Notes: a model not told the origin generated them from the sequence alone. Shown: positions 47,713-59,039, numbered from the stretch's first letter. The stretch: 64,000 nucleotides of DNA from Desmodesmus armatus (GCA_007449985.2 VIIQ02000724.1:1-64000); one strand, 5' to 3'. Made by a program: numbers and translations.

Positions 47713-48908
47713 CCGTCCAGCAGAGAAGGAGGAGGAGGAAGGGTTGGGGCGGCACGTCTGAAACGGTAACACTTGACCCTCGCTGGCCCAGCTAGCCTTC
47801 CTTTGAGCAGTCCCACCACTGGCCTGGTGTGCAGATGCCTTGTTGTGGGGTTGGGGTAAAGGCCTGCAATGGGCTAGGCCTCAGGCAAAGTGTACAAACC
47901 GTTGAAAGCTAGTGCAGCAAGCCAGGTTCTCTCCGGTAAGGAGAGCAGCTCTGAGCGGTTGAGATAAATCCACAACTAGCCACACACTCACCCCTTCAAC
48001 AAGGCTGCAGTTGTCACGACCCCTCCCTACCCCTGCATCCCATAGCACCTACCCTAACACACCAGTTACGTGAACCTGTGGTAGTGCGAGGGTTGGTGGT
48101 AACTAGACTGTAAAACAAAGTTGGTCTTGGACTGGCCCAATCAGTGTTGTCACTCCAGTTGCCGGGTTGCACGCCAGTGATAGTGCCCTTTGCGATTGTG
48201 TTGGTCCCAGACTGAAAGCCTGGGTTGGACAAGAAGTTTGAGCCTGCAAGCAGCGGGGTATATACACCATAGTCAGTGGAGGCCGCGCAAGAGGCTGTTT
48301 GAAGTTTGGCACTCATGCCACTCGGTGAGTCTATCAGGTTCTCAACTGTCCCCGAGTGATTGGAAGGCATGCTTGCAAGGAAAAAAAGCAGCCTGGGTGA
48401 GCAGGTTAGAGGGCGACACACAAGCGCACAGAGAGTGAAGGCAAAACTTGGTGCACAACCCCACCCAGGGGTTTTCACGCAAGGCTGTTGGCAAATGCAA
48501 GGGGGTGGTCAAATGGGTTGCACCCCAAAATAGGGGTGACAAGGCTGGAGAGGCAGTTGCTTCAGCAGGGCCCTTGGCTTGCAGTACAGACAGGAGCCAG
48601 AAGCATCTCATCTGCCAGAGACAGCTTATGTCATGTGGGCAGTAGCTGTGTGGTGTAAGTATCACAGTATGCCACTGGTAAACCACCCCTTGAGCAGTTC
48701 CCTATTATGCAGCGGCGCCATGCAGCAGATGCACCCAATGGAAGCACAGAGGCCTTTGCTGAACATCCTGTACCAACGGAAAGGAAGGGTTGCATCTCTG
48801 GGCAGGACGGATGGTGGACCCTACAGACTCACCTACAGCAGCTTGGGCAGTGACCACCACCGCCGCAGCACTGCAGACCACCAGCAGTACTTTGATGTGA
48901 GTGCCCAT
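35355..48908 (-). CDS. Secreted modular glycoside hydrolase with CBM and seven Sushi-like modules
   Basis: A 20-exon model, with phases agreeing at every junction: 48908-48833, 48345-48053, 47679-47451, 47143-47018, 46716-46537, 46115-45948, 45605-45438, 45124-44948, 44563-44390, 43863-43690, 43137-42964, 40680-40153, 39935-39835, 39623-39081 (or from 39548), 38468-38144, 37684-37608, 37424-37228, 36950-36791, 36495-36380, 35736-35355; about 1455 aa. Order: signal peptide (MGTHIKVLLVVCSAAAVVV), CBM4/9-like domain, seven Cys-rich Sushi-like modules, CBM2 (LLINPGFD to TPGVTVCMDDAVL), CBM3 (LLLNPGFD to WLDDASL), and a clan-A hydrolase with WNEP (Glu about 1182, acid/base) and LNTE (Glu about 1290, nucleophile). 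A beta-rich end with VPPGGSVTLGEIPVLL closes it. It probably cleaves a cell-wall or matrix polysaccharide outside the cell; the substrate is unknown. GH39/GH5-like is my closest guess. Exon 1 and the start of exon 14 are the least certain. Confidence 0.82.
35886..36336 (-). mobile_element. SINE-2 copy in the last intron of the hydrolase gene
   Basis: About 450 bp are nearly identical to 33376-33810 but lack the tRNA-like head. The GATAAA tail is short (35888-35900). It lies in the intron between 36380 and 35736 and has the same orientation as the host gene. ATGCTT occurs at both flanks and may be a short target duplication. Confidence 0.75.
36791..37424 (-). other. Glycoside hydrolase catalytic exons
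   Basis: Two exons hold the active site of the minus-strand hydrolase. Exon 37424-37228 encodes GLIMGYEVWNEPNLQGPYG, with the acid/base Glu of the NEP motif at the end of a predicted barrel strand. Exon 36950-36791 encodes ALAWHSYNMPAE and ends in LLNTE, whose Glu fits the nucleophile. The spacing of about 108 residues is normal for clan A. Both residues are intact, so the enzyme is predicted to be active. Confidence 0.75.
40985..42822. repeat. Tandem duplication of about 0.9 kb inside an intron
   Basis: Two units (40985-41887 and 41888-42822) share most of their sequence, from TTGCATCGACCTCCCCTGG to CAGTACTGTCGCCTCTGG. The second has an extra about 32 bp near 42470-42500. They fill most of the large intron between the seventh Sushi exon and the CBM2 exon. 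No coding potential is apparent in either unit. Confidence 0.8.
42964..46716 (-). repeat. Seven tandem Sushi-like exons
   Basis: Seven exons of 168-180 bp (46716-46537, 46115-45948, 45605-45438, 45124-44948, 44563-44390, 43863-43690, 43137-42964) each encode one 56-60 residue module. Six share a pattern like CTTAPTTPPNAVWSCP, GTCTGGCATGFTGSP, TCGAGGAW and TGTC. All have phase 1 at both ends, so any number of them keeps the frame. The first is diverged (CTGQPSPAPANGVFSC) and is presumably the oldest. Introns are also similar to each other, so exon plus intron was duplicated together. Confidence 0.85.
43300..44700 (-). repeat. Recent 704-bp exon-plus-intron duplication
   Basis: Two adjacent units, each with one Sushi-like exon and its intron, are offset by 704 bp; for example the stretch starting CGCTTTTTGGTCCGGGCACT lies at 43497 and 44201. 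Intron identity is high, including the block with CTCATTGGTGAGGC and CGGTGGGGTCACGCC, so this is the youngest step in the growth of the array. Confidence 0.75.
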
Positions 48909-49973
48909 AGGTGCTTCTTTAGAGGTTGTAGTTGCACAACAGGGCGTCAGCTGCTGCACTGCGCTGCGTAACCTTGCAGCATGGATCAAGTTGCCGGTTG
49001 CACGAAATGTCAGATCGTCGACGGTGTTCCTGTTTGACAGAATGTGGGACTTGAGGTAGGACCAGGCACCTGGAGTGTGCGCGACAATAGAGATGACGTA
49101 ATCGTGAAAAGTCAGAACTCTTCCTGCTGTCTGCCGATGACTGACTGGGATACATTTGTAAAAGAAGTATTGGGGTGCATGTTGTGTAAAAGCCTCCAGA
49201 TATGCGGAAGCATCTCATCATGGGGAGCAGCCACTTCGTCCTGAAGTTCGGTCCGTCGGCCACCATAGGCACACTTCATGCTGAGTTTTGAGAAGCGCAA
49301 GACTCATTGTCACACACACTGCCTGCAAGACTTCCAAACGACATATCGCTCTGAGAGGCTCAAATAAGGTCACAGCCAATTGTCCAGGGCCAGCCGACCA
49401 ACAAGAAACAAGACCAGCAGCTCGATGCAAATGCACATAAGCACTCGCAATATAGCTACCCTCACTGATGAGAGTGATCATTGCAGTACTCCACCATCCC
49501 CTGAGCCCTTGCCACACAAAGGTGTTGCTGTGGCAACTGTGACATGAGCCTCTGCTTCTGCCATAGCCATGCTGATTGATGCTCATGAGCGACTGCATTG
49601 ACCCCAGGTCATACCCCACCCAATGCCAATAAAAGCCAAAGCTGCCTATTTTCACAACCCTAGCGAACCTGTGGGTCAAGAGTGACAAGAACCAATAGAC
49701 TGTGACAGGATTGATTTGGACATCATGTGTGCATGCCTTCAGGCAGCACGACCATGTACGGCACTGGCACCAAAAGCCTCTTGCAGCATCATCCGGCACA
49801 CGTGTGGCATCTTACCAGTATTTTGTTGCACATGAAATGTATCTGACGCTGGTCAAACACCCAACCTCGGATCCCCAAAATGTCCAGCGACAGCACTTCT
49901 TGTTGCTCAGGAAGTCTTGTGTTCACCACTTGTATGAAAATACAGAACCAAACTCGAGGTCGACAAGGCCAAA
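48909..49973. promoter_or_regulatory. Divergent intergenic region between hydrolase and FAD gene
   Basis: About 1.07 kb separate the start codons of the minus-strand hydrolase (48908) and the plus-strand FAD gene (49974). Both promoters and 5' UTRs should lie here. I see no clear TATA box or repeated motif. Open frames in it do not resemble proteins. Confidence 0.45.
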
Positions 49974-50784
49974 ATGAATCTGAGATCACTACCTTCTGCT
50001 GGCAAACAACATCCACGAGCACTCAGGCACCTACCACTGCCAAGCAACATCGTCAAGAGTTGCAGTCCCAGCAAACCACGCGTGCTGACCCAGGCTGTAG
50101 CTGAGGCACATGCTGCAGCAGGAGGTGTTGCTGTTGTGTTGGGCAGCGGGATGTCTGGGCTGTCTACTGCAAAGGTGCTGTCAAAACACTTCAGCACCGT
50201 GAAGGTCTTAGAGCGGGACAGCATCTTCCCCGAATGGACTGGAGAGACTGCAGTTGATGCGTCCAAGGTATGGGTAGGGCATTCAGGGCATTGGTCGCTG
50301 CTAACTTGTGATTGCAACAGCTGCTGCACAGCCAAGGCGCGCTGCTGTGCCTCGGGCTACATGCAGCGTATCCCCTGACATATCACACACACAAGGCATC
50401 TGCACATTTCACCACGTGTTGCACTGCCCTGGGGCTGTGTGTATCTCGCTGTATTTGCTGCAGAGCAAGGGGGGACGGCGTGGTGTTGGACAGGTGAGGG
50501 CTGCTGAGGCTGTGCACAATGGTGAACATGGGTGCTGCATATCCACATGCCTTGTCACTAGGTGTGCTCAGTGGTGAACAAGGGTGCTGCATATCCATAT
50601 GCTTAGTTACTAGGTGCAACACATGCAGCCGCACTCCACAAGCAATTGTTGCTTCACTTTCAAGGCATGGGCAGCGGCGTTTACTCTCACACAACGTGTT
50701 CCACATACATGCCTGGCTGATGGTCTGTGTTGCCCACCCACCCACCCACACAAGTAGGCATGCCTCTGATGTTGCCTGCTGTCG

Positions 50785-50831
<47 letters not shown>

Positions 50832-53800
50832 CTGCGACGGCGTGCAGTACAACCACCTGCACGTCCTTGCTGCTGCTGGCGTGTTGACCCTGGACCGCCT
50901 GTTTGAGGGCCGATTCATACCTGCCCTACAGCAGAAGGGAGCAGTGCTGAATGACGTGATAACCTCCTTCCTCAACTACCACCCCCTCACTGAAGGGCGC
51001 TGGAAAACACCTGAGGTGGCAGCCAGGGGTCCTGTGCTGATTGGCCAGGCCACTAGGCACCTGGTGGAGAGTGCCACACGTGAACTGCTGCAGGATGCCC
51101 CCAGTGTGGAGGTCACCTATGGGGCAGCAGTGACGGGACTGATGCTGCAGGAGGTGAAGGAAAAGGAGGGTGCTGGTGGCAGCAGTGGCGGCCCAAGGCA
51201 CAAGGTCACGGGTGAGTGCTGGTTGGTGCTGCAGTGGGTTGGGGCTGTTCTGGAAGGATGTTTGGATGACGCCTTGATTTTGTGATCAGGCATGGGCTTC
51301 TCAAATTTCATTGTATGCAAGGCGGCCTACTAGCCTAGTAGCCTTGTGGCTTTGAAAGCTTGGGGCTTGCAAGTTCCACCTTGGTCGTCCGCTGTAAGTC
51401 TCCCGTTTAGCTCAACCGTCCCATGCTGGCTGCCTGCCTCCCCACAACCCCCTGCCACCACCCCTGCAGGTGTGTCTCTGGCTGATGGCAACCAGCTGGC
51501 TGCTGACCTGGTGGTCGACTGTTCAGGGCGGCAGAGCCAGATGCCCCAGTGGCTGGCTGCAGCAGGGCTCAACACACCCCGTGAAGCAGAGGTCAATGCA
51601 AACCTGGGCTATGCATCATGGTGGGTCCTGTAAACGAACACAGACTGGCAGGGTTTGATGATCGCATTCCTGCCTGCGAGGCAAGCTCAGGATGTTGTAC
51701 CACCCATGGTGAAGTCACAGGTCCTGAGCAGCATATGGTGATATAGTCCCGTTGTCGCAGGTAGCATACTGTAGCATGTCTTCAGTCAAGAAGGGTGCTC
51801 TTCCTTGCTGCAACCACTGACATGCTCATCGTGACGCCTATTGGGCCGCTTCTGTTGCTGTTTCTGTCTCTCCCAGGCTTGTCAAGCTCGACCCTGACGT
51901 GGCTGCACGTACGTTGGGGCGCAGCAAGGGTATCTACGCCATTGCAACGTTCCCACATACTGTTGGGGCAGCAGTCACTGAAGTAGAGGGCGGCCTGCAC
52001 ATGGCTCTCATCATCACATATGCTGGCAATGTCCCGCCCTACAAGGACGACCAGCTAATGGACTTCATGGCTCAGGTGAGCTGCAGGGTTTTGTCCCTGG
52101 TGTTCAGGGTTGAGTTCAGGCTGGAGGGTGTGGGTCCCTTGTGTTCAGGGTTTGAGGTCAGGGTTGAGGGTCTGGGTAACAGTGGGTAACAATTTCGACC
52201 CCATCAGGCAGTGCTGCTGCGAAGCTTACAGCAGTGTAAGCAACAGCAACAACCCATTGCATGCCTTCTGTTGTCCCAGTGGCCCTTGGTGGAATGGTGT
52301 TGTTTAGCCCCAGTGCAGGATGCATCCAGGACGTGAGCACTAATGCATTTATTTGCACAGCCGCAATGCTGTCAGTCTGTCATCTGCAAGATGGCATGCA
52401 TGCCCACACTTTGCGGAAGCTCCCCCAGTACACGTGTTTTGTACAGCTGTGCTAGGGGCACAGGGCGGGATGTCACATAAACATATACCTGCCGTACGCT
52501 GTTTGTTTGTGACATCATATACATGCAGCATGAAGGCATGTGTGTACCTCTGCCCTGCCGTGCTGCCCTCAGGAACTGTGGCACCCCGACGTGGCAGCTG
52601 TGCTGGAGGGTGCTGTGCCCATGACACGCCCCTCCCGCTTCCACCGTGTCAGCAGCACATGGCGGCGGTACGAGGAGGTGTCCCTGCCTGAAGGCCTGCT
52701 GGTCACTGCAGACAGCGTGTGCAACTTCAACCCAGTGTACGGCCATGGCATGACTGTGGCGGCACTAGAGGCTGAGAAGTTGGGCGAGCTGCTGGCAGCA
52801 AGGCAGGCAGCAGCAGTGAGTGGTCAGGCAGCAGCAGTGGGCGGTCAGGCAGCTGCAGTAGGAGGTCAGGGAGCCGTTGGCAGTGCTGTTGGGGAGTCGT
52901 GGCTGTCGGGTCTGTCGCAGGAGTATCAGCAGGCCATCATCCCTATCATACAGAGAGCGTGGGTCCTGAGTGTAGGTGAGCACCCTTGCTACAAGTCTGG
53001 AGATTGGTTGGTGTGGTCAGTACACCTTGCAGATTGGTAGCACAACAGCTGGCGAGTTTGCGTGCTCCCCTCCCGTGCTGCGAGCACAGCTGAAAGCATG
53101 CATCTGGTCCTCGTTGCCCAAATCGCAAACACCAGCTGAGTTGTGGTTGCACACAGTGATGTCGAAGTTACATGCCATACTCATTTTTGCCCTGAAGTGC
53201 CCTGAAGCCTCACCCCAACCTGTTTGTATCTTGTTGTGTTGTCCTGTGGTTTCTACCTTCAGGCGGCGACTTGAGGTTCACCAGCACCACCAGCACGGAG
53301 CCCCCCAACCCTGCGGCTGGCTTCATGAATGGTTACTTTGACATACTGATGGTGCTGGCCGCCAAGGACCCAGAGGTGGGTGGACGGCGCCTGGGCTGGC
53401 AGTGAGTGCTTATTGGTAGTCAGCATTAGTGGAGGCGGCCCTTTCCGATTGAAGCAGCCCATGCAGCCATGCTGGCGGTGTCAAGGGGTGCTCAGGTTAT
53501 CCTGCAGTTGCAGTCATCAGGGCTTGACATTGCAGGTTGTGTTCATTGTGGGCTCTGCTGATGAAAGCCACAGACAGGCCTGAGCCTCTAGTTTCTTCTT
53601 TGTATCAGACTGCGCGCCCTGTGTCACTTCCCATTGTTGGCGGCTCATGCAACCAAAACATGTAAAGATCGATTACAGCTATTCAATGCAGATACTAGGA
53701 TACTACCCTGGCCGCCTGCGCTCTCAACCCAGCTTTCATGTGTACGTACACACCACAATGAGCCTGTTTGGGTTGCTGCCTCTGCTGTTGGTGTTGCGCA

Positions 53801-53993
53801 GGTGTCAGAGCAGCTCCTACGCACCATGCACCTGATTGATGATACGGCTGAGCTCACATCTCCGCGCATGCTGGGCAAGGTTGTGCGGCACTTGCTGTCA
53901 GCACCGTTTGTGAAGCTATGGAGCAACCTGCAGCCCGGCACAGGCAGCACCAACACCCAGGCCCCCTCCAAGGCAGCAGGGCAGAATGCTTGA
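49974..53993 (+). CDS. FAD-dependent oxidoreductase, probably organelle-targeted
   Basis: Seven exons: 49974-50267, 50848-51211, 51470-51620, 51877-52075, 52573-52975, 53263-53375, 53802-53993. All have GT-AG ends and matching phases, giving 571 aa. The first about 45 residues are rich in Ser, Arg, Pro and Ala without acidic residues, like a chloroplast or mitochondrial transit peptide. The dinucleotide-binding motif VVLGSGMSGL is at residues 55-63, followed by VKVLERD. DLVVDCSGRQS near 231 and ADSVCNFNPVYGHGMT near 382 are the other FAD-contact motifs of PHBH/halogenase-type flavoproteins. QYNHLHVLAAAG after the first intron fits a bacterial family of FAD-binding proteins of unknown substrate. 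A low-complexity Ala/Gly/Gln insert lies at about residues 405-440. It probably hydroxylates or reduces a small hydrophobic substrate; the reaction is not known. Confidence 0.85.
50788..50829 (+). repeat. (CTG)n microsatellite at a 3' splice site
   Basis: About 14 CTG units lie within intron 1 of the FAD gene, ending about 18 bp before the acceptor CGTGCAG at 50847. It takes the place of a normal pyrimidine tract. On the minus strand it is (CAG)n. Confidence 0.85.
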
Positions 53994-55691
53994 GGGGGGC
54001 GCGCTGTCATACGCACGCCTGTGTGTCAAGCGCATATAGTCCTGGTATACATGTATCGTAAGCAATAATGTCCTTGGCATCCTGGTATGTAGTACAAGCC
54101 TGCTTCTCCGGCGATTGATAAGGTCGGTTGCACCTTTGCTTGCACATTGTGTGCAGTGAGGGTTGCCAGTTTTTGCCACTGTACATCCTGCCCTCATGTG
54201 GTCACCGCATGGTGCTTGCATGCGCCTCGTCACACATTCTTCAGCACAGGGCTGGGTCCCTGAGCAGTTTATTGCTGGCGCATGGGTTGTACGAGTACCG
54301 ATTGCAGTCACAGCACCCGCTGGCTTGTGGCCAGCAGTGCAGGTTCCTCTTGCAAACTCACAGCATCTGTGTTACAATTCCCTCACCAAGTTTGTTTTGT
54401 TTGCATGGTCCCTGTGAAGGTGCTTGTCCTGCTGGCAACTGGGACAACAGGTCCTCAGTGTGTGAGAGTCAGCTAGGAGTGCCCTGCGCCTTTATTTGTA
54501 GCATGTGGCCATCTGCACGTGTTGGGGCCCAACTGGCACATGCACTGCAGCGGCCTACGGTCGAATACATCATGACGGGGTGTGCGTTCTTTGGCCCATT
54601 GTTTATGGGCCATAATCATGGGCTGACGCGCTGTATTGGGGTTGGAGTCCTGGTCTGTTTGGTTGGGTGGCTGTTGTGCAAGAACTGCAGGTCTCCTGTC
54701 AGTTGCAGTTACTTGCAGGCCTTTTCAGGTCTTTGCTGTGCTGGCTGACAAAGCAGGGTCACACTTCTGCAGTTGGTCGTTCATGCATTGTCATGCTCGT
54801 GCAGGGCTTGTGTGCTTCCTTGGGGCAAGGTGCTTTGCTGTTGTGCAATAGCACGCGGATGATTTTGTCAGCGCAGATCGTGCATGCATGTGCATGATCT
54901 TGCCAAGGACCTGCAGTACCTCAACTTCTGGTTGCCCTATGTGGCTGGGGTGGCTCAGTCAAGTGCTCCCAAAACACATTCGCATTTGCAGTGGGTCATC
55001 AGGCAGGCAGGGTCCCCACCCCCACCTCCTGGCACACTCAGCAGTGAGATTTCAATAGTTGTGAGCCTCGCGGTCACTTTGTACATCAACTGCCCTCTAC
55101 CCCCTTCAAGCCTCTTCTTGAGTCTCACAAGACGGAGTAACATGAAGCAGGCACATAGCTTGATATAGTTGCTGCAAGCAGGATGTGCTCAGGGTTCACC
55201 AGGACCCTCTAATGCGCAAAGGGAGTTGCATGTGTGGTGCCGACATAAAACTCAACAATCAAATAGTTCACCATCAACAGTCTAAAATACCACAACGAGA
55301 AGAAGCGTACAGGCTGCATGCATTACGTGACCCGGCCCAAGGCTTCAGTGTTGTCCACAGGAGCTGGGATACTTGAGAGAGTACGGTTTTCTCAAGCGTT
55401 TTAGCTCACTTTTGCTGGCATCGCGAGGTTCTGTGTAAGACGTGTGCGCGGGTTCTACAAAAAGGCGGGAGCAGTTAGCTGGCAAGAAACAACCCAAAAC
55501 GTGAGCTTAGAACACAATTTTGGCGGAACAAGGCTACAACAGCAGCAAGTTGCATGTTGCCAGTTGATTTTGCAGCAGTAAGCCGGCAGGGCATAGGCAG
55601 CTTGACCCCCCCCCCCTCCAAGTGTCAAACCTGAGTGTGGCTTGTAACCTTCTTGGCACGTGCACCTGCTCATCAACGTCAGGGCCGCAGG
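53994..55691. other. Intergenic region between FAD and MYND genes
   Basis: About 1.7 kb. The first part is the 3' UTR of the FAD gene. Open frames such as 54128-54748 are long but Cys/Leu/Ser-rich, with no domain and no splice continuity, so I do not call a gene. The C-run at 55609-55618 and the 80 bp before 55692 belong to the promoter or 5' UTR of the MYND gene. Confidence 0.45.
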
Positions 55692-58600
55692 ATGGGAACA
55701 GAAGCACCCCGCTGGTGGAGGCAGCTGATTGACCAGCTGCAGACAGCAGCTGCAGAAGCATCTGCAGCAGCAGCAAACGGCAGCGTAGCAGGCAAATGCT
55801 GGCAGCCGGGCAACCTGCAAGCCATCTGTGACACAATTGCCAACCTGGACAGCTTGCCAGACAAAGTACCAAAGGCGATCTTGAAGAAAGTCCTGGTGTT
55901 GGAGGTGCGTGCTCTTGCAGCAAATCAGTCACGGGGTTTCTCTCGCACCTGCGTGGCTCTGCTGCAGCTGGAAGCAGCTTCAAGCTTGCCATACAGCTGA
56001 CTCAGGACATGTGCCAGAAATGTGAACATCATCACAAAGAATGCCTAGCATATATGCTGCTGCTGCTGCTGCCCTGCAGGTGCCTCACAAGCTTGTCTCA
56101 GTGTGCTGTCAGCAGCCCAACACTGTGCAGCTCATGGCCCAGCCCTTTGCCATAGCACTACGCGCCCTCTTGTTCCAAATTGCCAACGTGTGTTTAGATA
56201 CCACCAGCAGCATCAGCCTGGCTGAGTGCTTTCTGGATCAGCTGGAGCAGTCCAACCTGCTGCAGCACCTGGCAGCAGCAATGTCACACACCACACATCG
56301 CCTCTGGGAGCTGCAGAGCCAGGCTGGCTCTGACATGCTGTCAGCAGACCTTGCAGACTCAACGTACGACCACAAGCAGGACTGGGGCCCCAGCAGCAGC
56401 AGCCTGCAGCAGCTGCACCTTCATGCAGGCCAGCTCTGCGGCTGTGTCAAGCACCTGCAGTGTCAGCTTGCAGCTTTCAACAGCCGGAGCGACAGCGAGG
56501 ACTGGCACGAGCTGCTGCTGCCAGTGGCAGTCCCCGCCCTGGAGCTGTCTGTGCTGACTGTACAGCACGTGAGCACCTGCCTGGACCTGCTGCCAGCACG
56601 GTTGGCTTCGCCACCGTGTTCGCTGTGGAAGGCGCTGTGGCTTGCACGTGACGCCGTGAAGCAGTACGCGGTGTGGTGCTCTGCTGAGTGCGACTGCTGT
56701 GAGGGCCTGCGGCAGCAGATGCTGCAGTCACCATACCACCTGCCTGCAACCTGCATTGCGCTGCTGGCAGCGGTCTATGGGACCTTGATATGTAATGAAG
56801 CCAATGCCTGGTGGGAAGCAGCGACCACCAGCAGCAGCAGCGGCAACAGCCAGCAGCGTTATGATGAAGCACAGAAGCGGCAGGCACGCTAGGACAAGGC
56901 TGCTTGGGAGCTTGCCTGCAGCCGCCATGACGCCCTGCCAGCCTCCCACTACCTGCTGCTGCAGCTGGCAGGCTGCAGCGGCAAGGCGCTGCTGTGGGCA
57001 GCTACTGATGACTACGGCTGTGCAGATGAAAACCTCAGCACAGCTGCCAAGTACTACCTTTCCCAGGCCAGCAACCACCTCATTGAACGCATTCAGGAGG
57101 ACTTTGACAGCCCCGACCTGGTGCCTGAAACTTCAGAAGCATTCCTAAGGCATGCCGTGCTGCTGCACTGGGCCTGCCACTACTGGCAGGATAAGCAGGA
57201 GCCTTTGGAACGGTCACGCGTGCTGTTCTCTGTGGTAGGCAGCGTCATTGGCCTGAGTGCTGTTGTACAAACAAGGGAAAGCCAGGCCAAGAAGAGGCAG
57301 CAACAGCACCTACAGCAGCAGCAGCAGCAGCAGCAGCAGGCGTTGCAGCAGCAGGAGCAGGAGCAGCAGCCTTCAAAGGAGGTTTTTGAGCGGGAGTCAT
57401 CAAGCTTGTTCTTCCCAGCCCCTGTCTACCTCCGAATCTTGGATGATGTGCTGCTGCTGCTGCATAGGCTGTTGACACTGCTGCTACCTGTGGCAGCAGC
57501 ACAACAGCAGCCAGCAGAGGCGGTCAGCAGCAGCAGCAGCAGTAGCAGCAGCAGCTGTTCTGAGCAGGATATGAGCTTACACTTCAACACGATGATGTCA
57601 GGCGGCTTGCGTGCCCTGTTTGACTCTTACACCGTGATCTCTTCGAGCTACATGACCGAGTATGCCGGCATGGCTCCACCACAGCAGACCCCCACACCTC
57701 CTGCCAGCCGCATCTGCTGCTCTGAGGCGCCTGCCTTGCGTGAAGATGCGGCAGTGTGGTTCCAGCATGCAGCACAGAAGTGTCAATTGCTGGAGGCATA
57801 CGTGAGGGCAGCTGCACGCAGCCAGGCTAATGGGCCAGCAGGGTCCCACTGCCCCGTGCTCGCAGCAGCAAACCAGCTAGGTGCTGCTGTGGTGGCACTG
57901 ATTAACCCCACAGAGCCAGGGCTGCAGGGCCCTCTGCTACAAGCTGCCGCTGCTGCTGGCCCTGGCAGCAAGGAGCAGCAGAAGCTGCATGGGCTGCTGC
58001 GCAGTACAGTGAAGTGGGCGGGGATGATGGGACCTGAACAGCAGGCGTTGGCAGAGCAGCTGCGTGCGGCTGTGGCTGTGGCAGCAGCAAACATGCTGCT
58101 GGCAGCAAGTAGGAGCCAGGATGCTGGCAGTCCTGCTGCTTTGTTAGGGGCAGCAGCGCAGCGCACGGCAGAAGGGGACGGGGTAAGCTCTAGTGCAGCT
58201 GCGGGTGGCAGCAGTCACCACCAAACAGGCAGCCACGAGGAGCCAACACAGCGCAGCATTGGCGATGAGGCATCAACTGCTGCTGCTACCGTGCTGCCGC
58301 ACCTGCCCTGGCTGGGTGTGCTGGGGTGCTGCTGCCTGCAGTGGAGCCAGCAGCTAGGCCGCCTGCCAACTGACAAACCGGCAGCAGCAGCCGCTGCAGC
58401 TCGGTCAAAGCAGCCGCACAGTGCCAAGGGTGTGATCACAATGCTTCCAGAAAGGGTTCGCAGTGTGTGGGGCACAGCTGTGGAGCGGGTCTGGGGTGGC
58501 CAGCCCCTGGTGCTACTGTGCATAAAAGCCATCGTGGACTGGATGGCTTTCATGGTCAACTTGCCTGAGCAAGTGGAGCACTCATTGGGCGATGTAGAGG

Positions 58601-58959
58601 CACTGGCGATCGCCAGTGCGATGGCAGGGTGCGGCAGGGCATGGCAGGCTGTGCGGGACGCTGCACAGCAGAACCCCAAGCCTCCCGTACCCCTTGCCGG
58701 GTATGTGCAGCAGCTATCTGCTCTTGGAGCGGCTCTGTGCTCTGTTGCGCACAAGCAGTCGTGCAACAACCCAGCCTGCAGCAATATCCTGGGTCCGTCA
58801 GAGCTGCAGCTGGTCAAGGGCAAGAGCAACACCTGCTCAGGCTGCCGCACTGCCCGCTACTGCAGCCCCGCGTGCATGAGGCAGCACTGGAAGCAGCACA
58901 GGCCAAGTTGCAAGGACCTAGCAAGGCATCAGCCGCAGCAGAGGAAGCAGCAAGAGTAG
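55692..58959 (+). CDS. MYND-type zinc-finger protein with in-frame TAG
   Basis: Two exons, 55692-55904 and 56080-58959, in phase; 1030 codons if codon 342 is read through. The start at 55692 (MGTEAPRWWRQ) was chosen as the first ATG that stays in the exon frame with a sensible protein; an ATG-less extension upstream is possible. Most of the protein is helical and Ala/Leu/Gln-rich, with polyglutamine near 440-470 and poly-Ser near 510. The C-terminus holds a MYND finger (about 964-1015): CNNPAC, then CSGCRTARYCSPACM, HWKQHRPSC. MYND fingers bind proline-rich partners; many volvocalean algae have large families of such proteins with unknown roles. The codon TAG at 56890-56892 interrupts clearly continuous coding sequence (QKRQAR, stop, DKAAWELACSRHD). 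It may be a recent null mutation, a sequencing error or readthrough. Confidence 0.78.
56890..56892 (+). other. In-frame TAG within the MYND gene
   Basis: The reading frame is the same before and after this codon for hundreds of codons, and coding character continues. No GT-AG intron removing it keeps the phase: the nearby acceptor TTGCCTGCAG near 56920 has no matching donor in the right phase. Normal stops of genes here include TAG (35355 gene, this gene) and TGA, so a general reassignment of TAG is unlikely. Confidence 0.7.
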
Positions 58960-59033
58960 TGACAGGAGCCGCAGGTTCCTCAGGCCCTGAGCAGGGCCGT
59001 CCAGCGAGCTGGACACTGGGTATCTCCATGTAG

Positions 59034-59038
59034 TGTAA
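59034..59038 (+). terminator. TGTAA polyadenylation signal of the MYND gene
   Basis: TGTAA, the usual green-algal polyadenylation signal, lies 75 bp behind the MYND stop codon. A second copy is at 59154-59158. Either could be used. Confidence 0.55.
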
Positions 59039-59039
59039 A

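Noticed and set aside
54128..54748. 206-codon open frame between the FAD and MYND genes
   Set aside because: No domain, no splice continuity, and Cys/Ser/Leu composition typical of chance frames in this DNA.
56890..56892. Genetic code with TAG read as Gln, as in some ulvophyte algae
   Set aside because: TAG ends the hydrolase gene, the MYND gene and LINE ORF1 at sensible places, so a general reassignment is unlikely.
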